From assembly GCA_900473175.1 (NCBI GenBank), contig UCKM01000004.1, positions 1 to 64,000 of the forward strand: a stretch of 64,000 bases of DNA, in the 5' to 3' direction. The DNA comes from Hyphomicrobiales bacterium. GTDB taxonomy: Bacteria; Pseudomonadota; Alphaproteobacteria; Rhizobiales; Rhizobiaceae. The position numbers and the translations under genes were made by a program. Below the pieces are notes generated by a model. That model searched no databases, was not told the origin of the DNA, and was given only the letters and a program-made list of their open reading frames with translations. How positions within the stretch are numbered: the first letter of the stretch is position 1; each line of letters begins with the position of its first letter. This document shows, piece by piece, positions 63,519 to 64,000 of this stretch.

Positions 63519-63653
63519 ATGAACTTGCAAACGCTGTTGCTCGCGGCTCTCATCACTCTTCTCATCCTGGCTGGACTACTGGCCGTATTCCCGCTCCGCG
63601 GAACGAATGAACCCGGAACGCCCGCGCCTCACGCGCTTGATCAGACCAATTGA
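63519..63653 (+). CDS. Small membrane protein (44 aa)
   Basis: This 44-residue protein starts MNLQTLLLAALITLLILAG and has a single membrane helix, then a short polar tail rich in Pro/Gly (GTNEPGTPAPHALDQTN). GGAG lies seven bases before the ATG. Function is unknown. It precedes a second small membrane protein, with which it is probably co-transcribed. Confidence 0.65.
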   Translation: MNLQTLLLAALITLLILAGLLAVFPLRGTNEPGTPAPHALDQTN

Positions 63654-63663
63654 GCGAACAAGC

Positions 63664-63697
63664 CTCCTCATTCCAAACAACTCCTCATTCCAAACAA
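63664..63697. repeat. 17-bp perfect tandem duplication
   Basis: The sequence CTCCTCATTCCAAACAA occurs twice head to tail (63664-63680 and 63681-63697), just before the ribosome site of the next gene. Seventeen is not a multiple of three, which argues against translation starting upstream of it. Confidence 0.9.
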
Positions 63698-63709
63698 AAG
63701 GAAATCATT

Positions 63710-63856
63710 TTGAACCGTAATGGACTTTATCTGCTTGTCGGAGCTCTGCTCGTTGCCGTCATCGGCCTCGGAATCTATGCCTACAGGGAAGAAACGAAGC
63801 CCGCTGGTGTCGAACTGAAAATTGGCGAAGGCGGTGTCTCGATTCAGCAATATTGA
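63710..63856 (+). CDS. Small membrane protein (48 aa)
   Basis: This 48-residue protein begins at TTG 63710 with AAGGA eight bases upstream. It has one membrane helix (LYLLVGALLVAVIGLGIYAY), then a polar tail ending VELKIGEGGVSIQQY. I recall a similar GxExxIGxxGxSI tail in short proteins of other Rhizobiales. Function is unknown. A 17-bp duplication lies just upstream. Confidence 0.72.
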   Translation: MNRNGLYLLVGALLVAVIGLGIYAYREETKPAGVELKIGEGGVSIQQY

Positions 63857-63868
63857 CGGCGCTTAGCG

Positions 63869-64000
63869 CTATTTCAATTGCGGGAAAAATACCGGCAGGT
63901 CGTCGACGCCATATCCGAATTTCTGGTTCACGACATAGAAGATCGCGAAGATCACGGCCGATATGACAGTGGTCATCAGAAAAACGCGGCCCATGCGATG
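63869..64000 (-). CDS. DUF1467 family protein (C-terminal part)
   Basis: The window holds only the last 43 codons of a minus-strand gene that starts beyond the right edge. The visible part (MGRVFLMTTVISAVIFAIFY, then GVDDLPVFFPQLK) includes one membrane helix and matches the C-terminal layout I recall for DUF1467, a two-helix family found next to proS in Rhizobiales. Function is unknown. Confidence 0.75.
   Translation of the reverse strand, partial: HRMGRVFLMTTVISAVIFAIFYVVNQKFGYGVDDLPVFFPQLK

Noticed and set aside
63102-63653. A 183-codon plus-strand frame
   Set aside because: It reads through a strong terminator and has no ribosome site. The 44-residue membrane protein at its end, with its own ATG and GGAG, is supported instead.

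Overview
The window is a stretch of core chromosome from an alphaproteobacterium of the order Hyphomicrobiales (Rhizobiales), most like the Brucella/Ochrobactrum/Phyllobacterium/Mesorhizobium group. The evidence is the gene content and order (topA-rnr-DUF983-NUDIX, rpmG-pleD-divK-DUF3572-dinB-dnaE, lolDC-proS-DUF1467), the alphaproteobacterial LexA boxes of the form GTTC-N7-GTTC, and many small families typical of this order (DUF3126, DUF3572, DUF6105, DUF2336, BTLCP). Coding DNA is GC-rich and tightly packed, and the intergenic gaps are visibly AT-rich. I see no rRNA, tRNA, insertion sequence, prophage or CRISPR array.

Layout. 1-5.1 kb: a complete branched-chain 2-oxoacid dehydrogenase operon on the minus strand (E1alpha, E1beta, E2, E3). 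5.3-11.2 kb: a DUF2336 protein, a MaoC/CitE-like pair, two flavin enzymes, a secreted protein and an acyltransferase. 11.2-15.5 kb: thrS, yidD, an IscU/SufU-type scaffold, folE and hisI. 15.7-25.4 kb: patatin, CBS and rhomboid proteins, PAS and PilZ regulators, a periplasmic transglutaminase-like protease, a gamma-carbonic anhydrase, cysE, and a hydrolase/DUF192/twin cold-shock operon. 25.6-28.9 kb: gloA, a stand-alone acyl-CoA carboxylase beta subunit, small proteins and a GFA protein. 29-36.1 kb: a minus-strand operon gatC-GNAT-gatA-GNAT-ydcF-flavoprotein, then a large secreted protein and a metallo-hydrolase. 36.2-43.2 kb: ruvX, aidB, and pyrB-pyrC-plsY-dprA. 43.7-51.7 kb: topA-rnr-DUF983-NUDIX-MFS and rpmG. 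51.7-59.3 kb: pleD, divK, DUF3572, dinB and dnaE. 59.4-64 kb: lolD-lolC/E-proS, an unannotated stretch with a probable sRNA, two small membrane proteins and the 3' end of a DUF1467 gene.

The most interesting signal is between lolD and dnaE. A perfect LexA-type box (59305-59319) overlaps a promoter for a 28-residue, single-helix membrane microprotein (59179-59265, minus strand). Its size, predicted topology and SOS box match what is known of SidA, the SOS-induced division inhibitor of Caulobacter crescentus. No terminator is visible between it and dnaE, so the box could also raise dnaE expression. A second perfect box (54151-54165) lies just before dinB. This 8-kb segment therefore joins SOS-controlled polymerases, a candidate division checkpoint peptide and the PleD/DivK cell-cycle regulators.

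Other notable points are a dihydroorotase paralog that has lost its metal ligands next to pyrB, a start-site hairpin on the BTLCP gene, a palindrome inside the gatC promoter, two candidate sRNAs and several microproteins below the usual annotation limit. All calls come from reading the sequence and knowledge of families; no database search was run.
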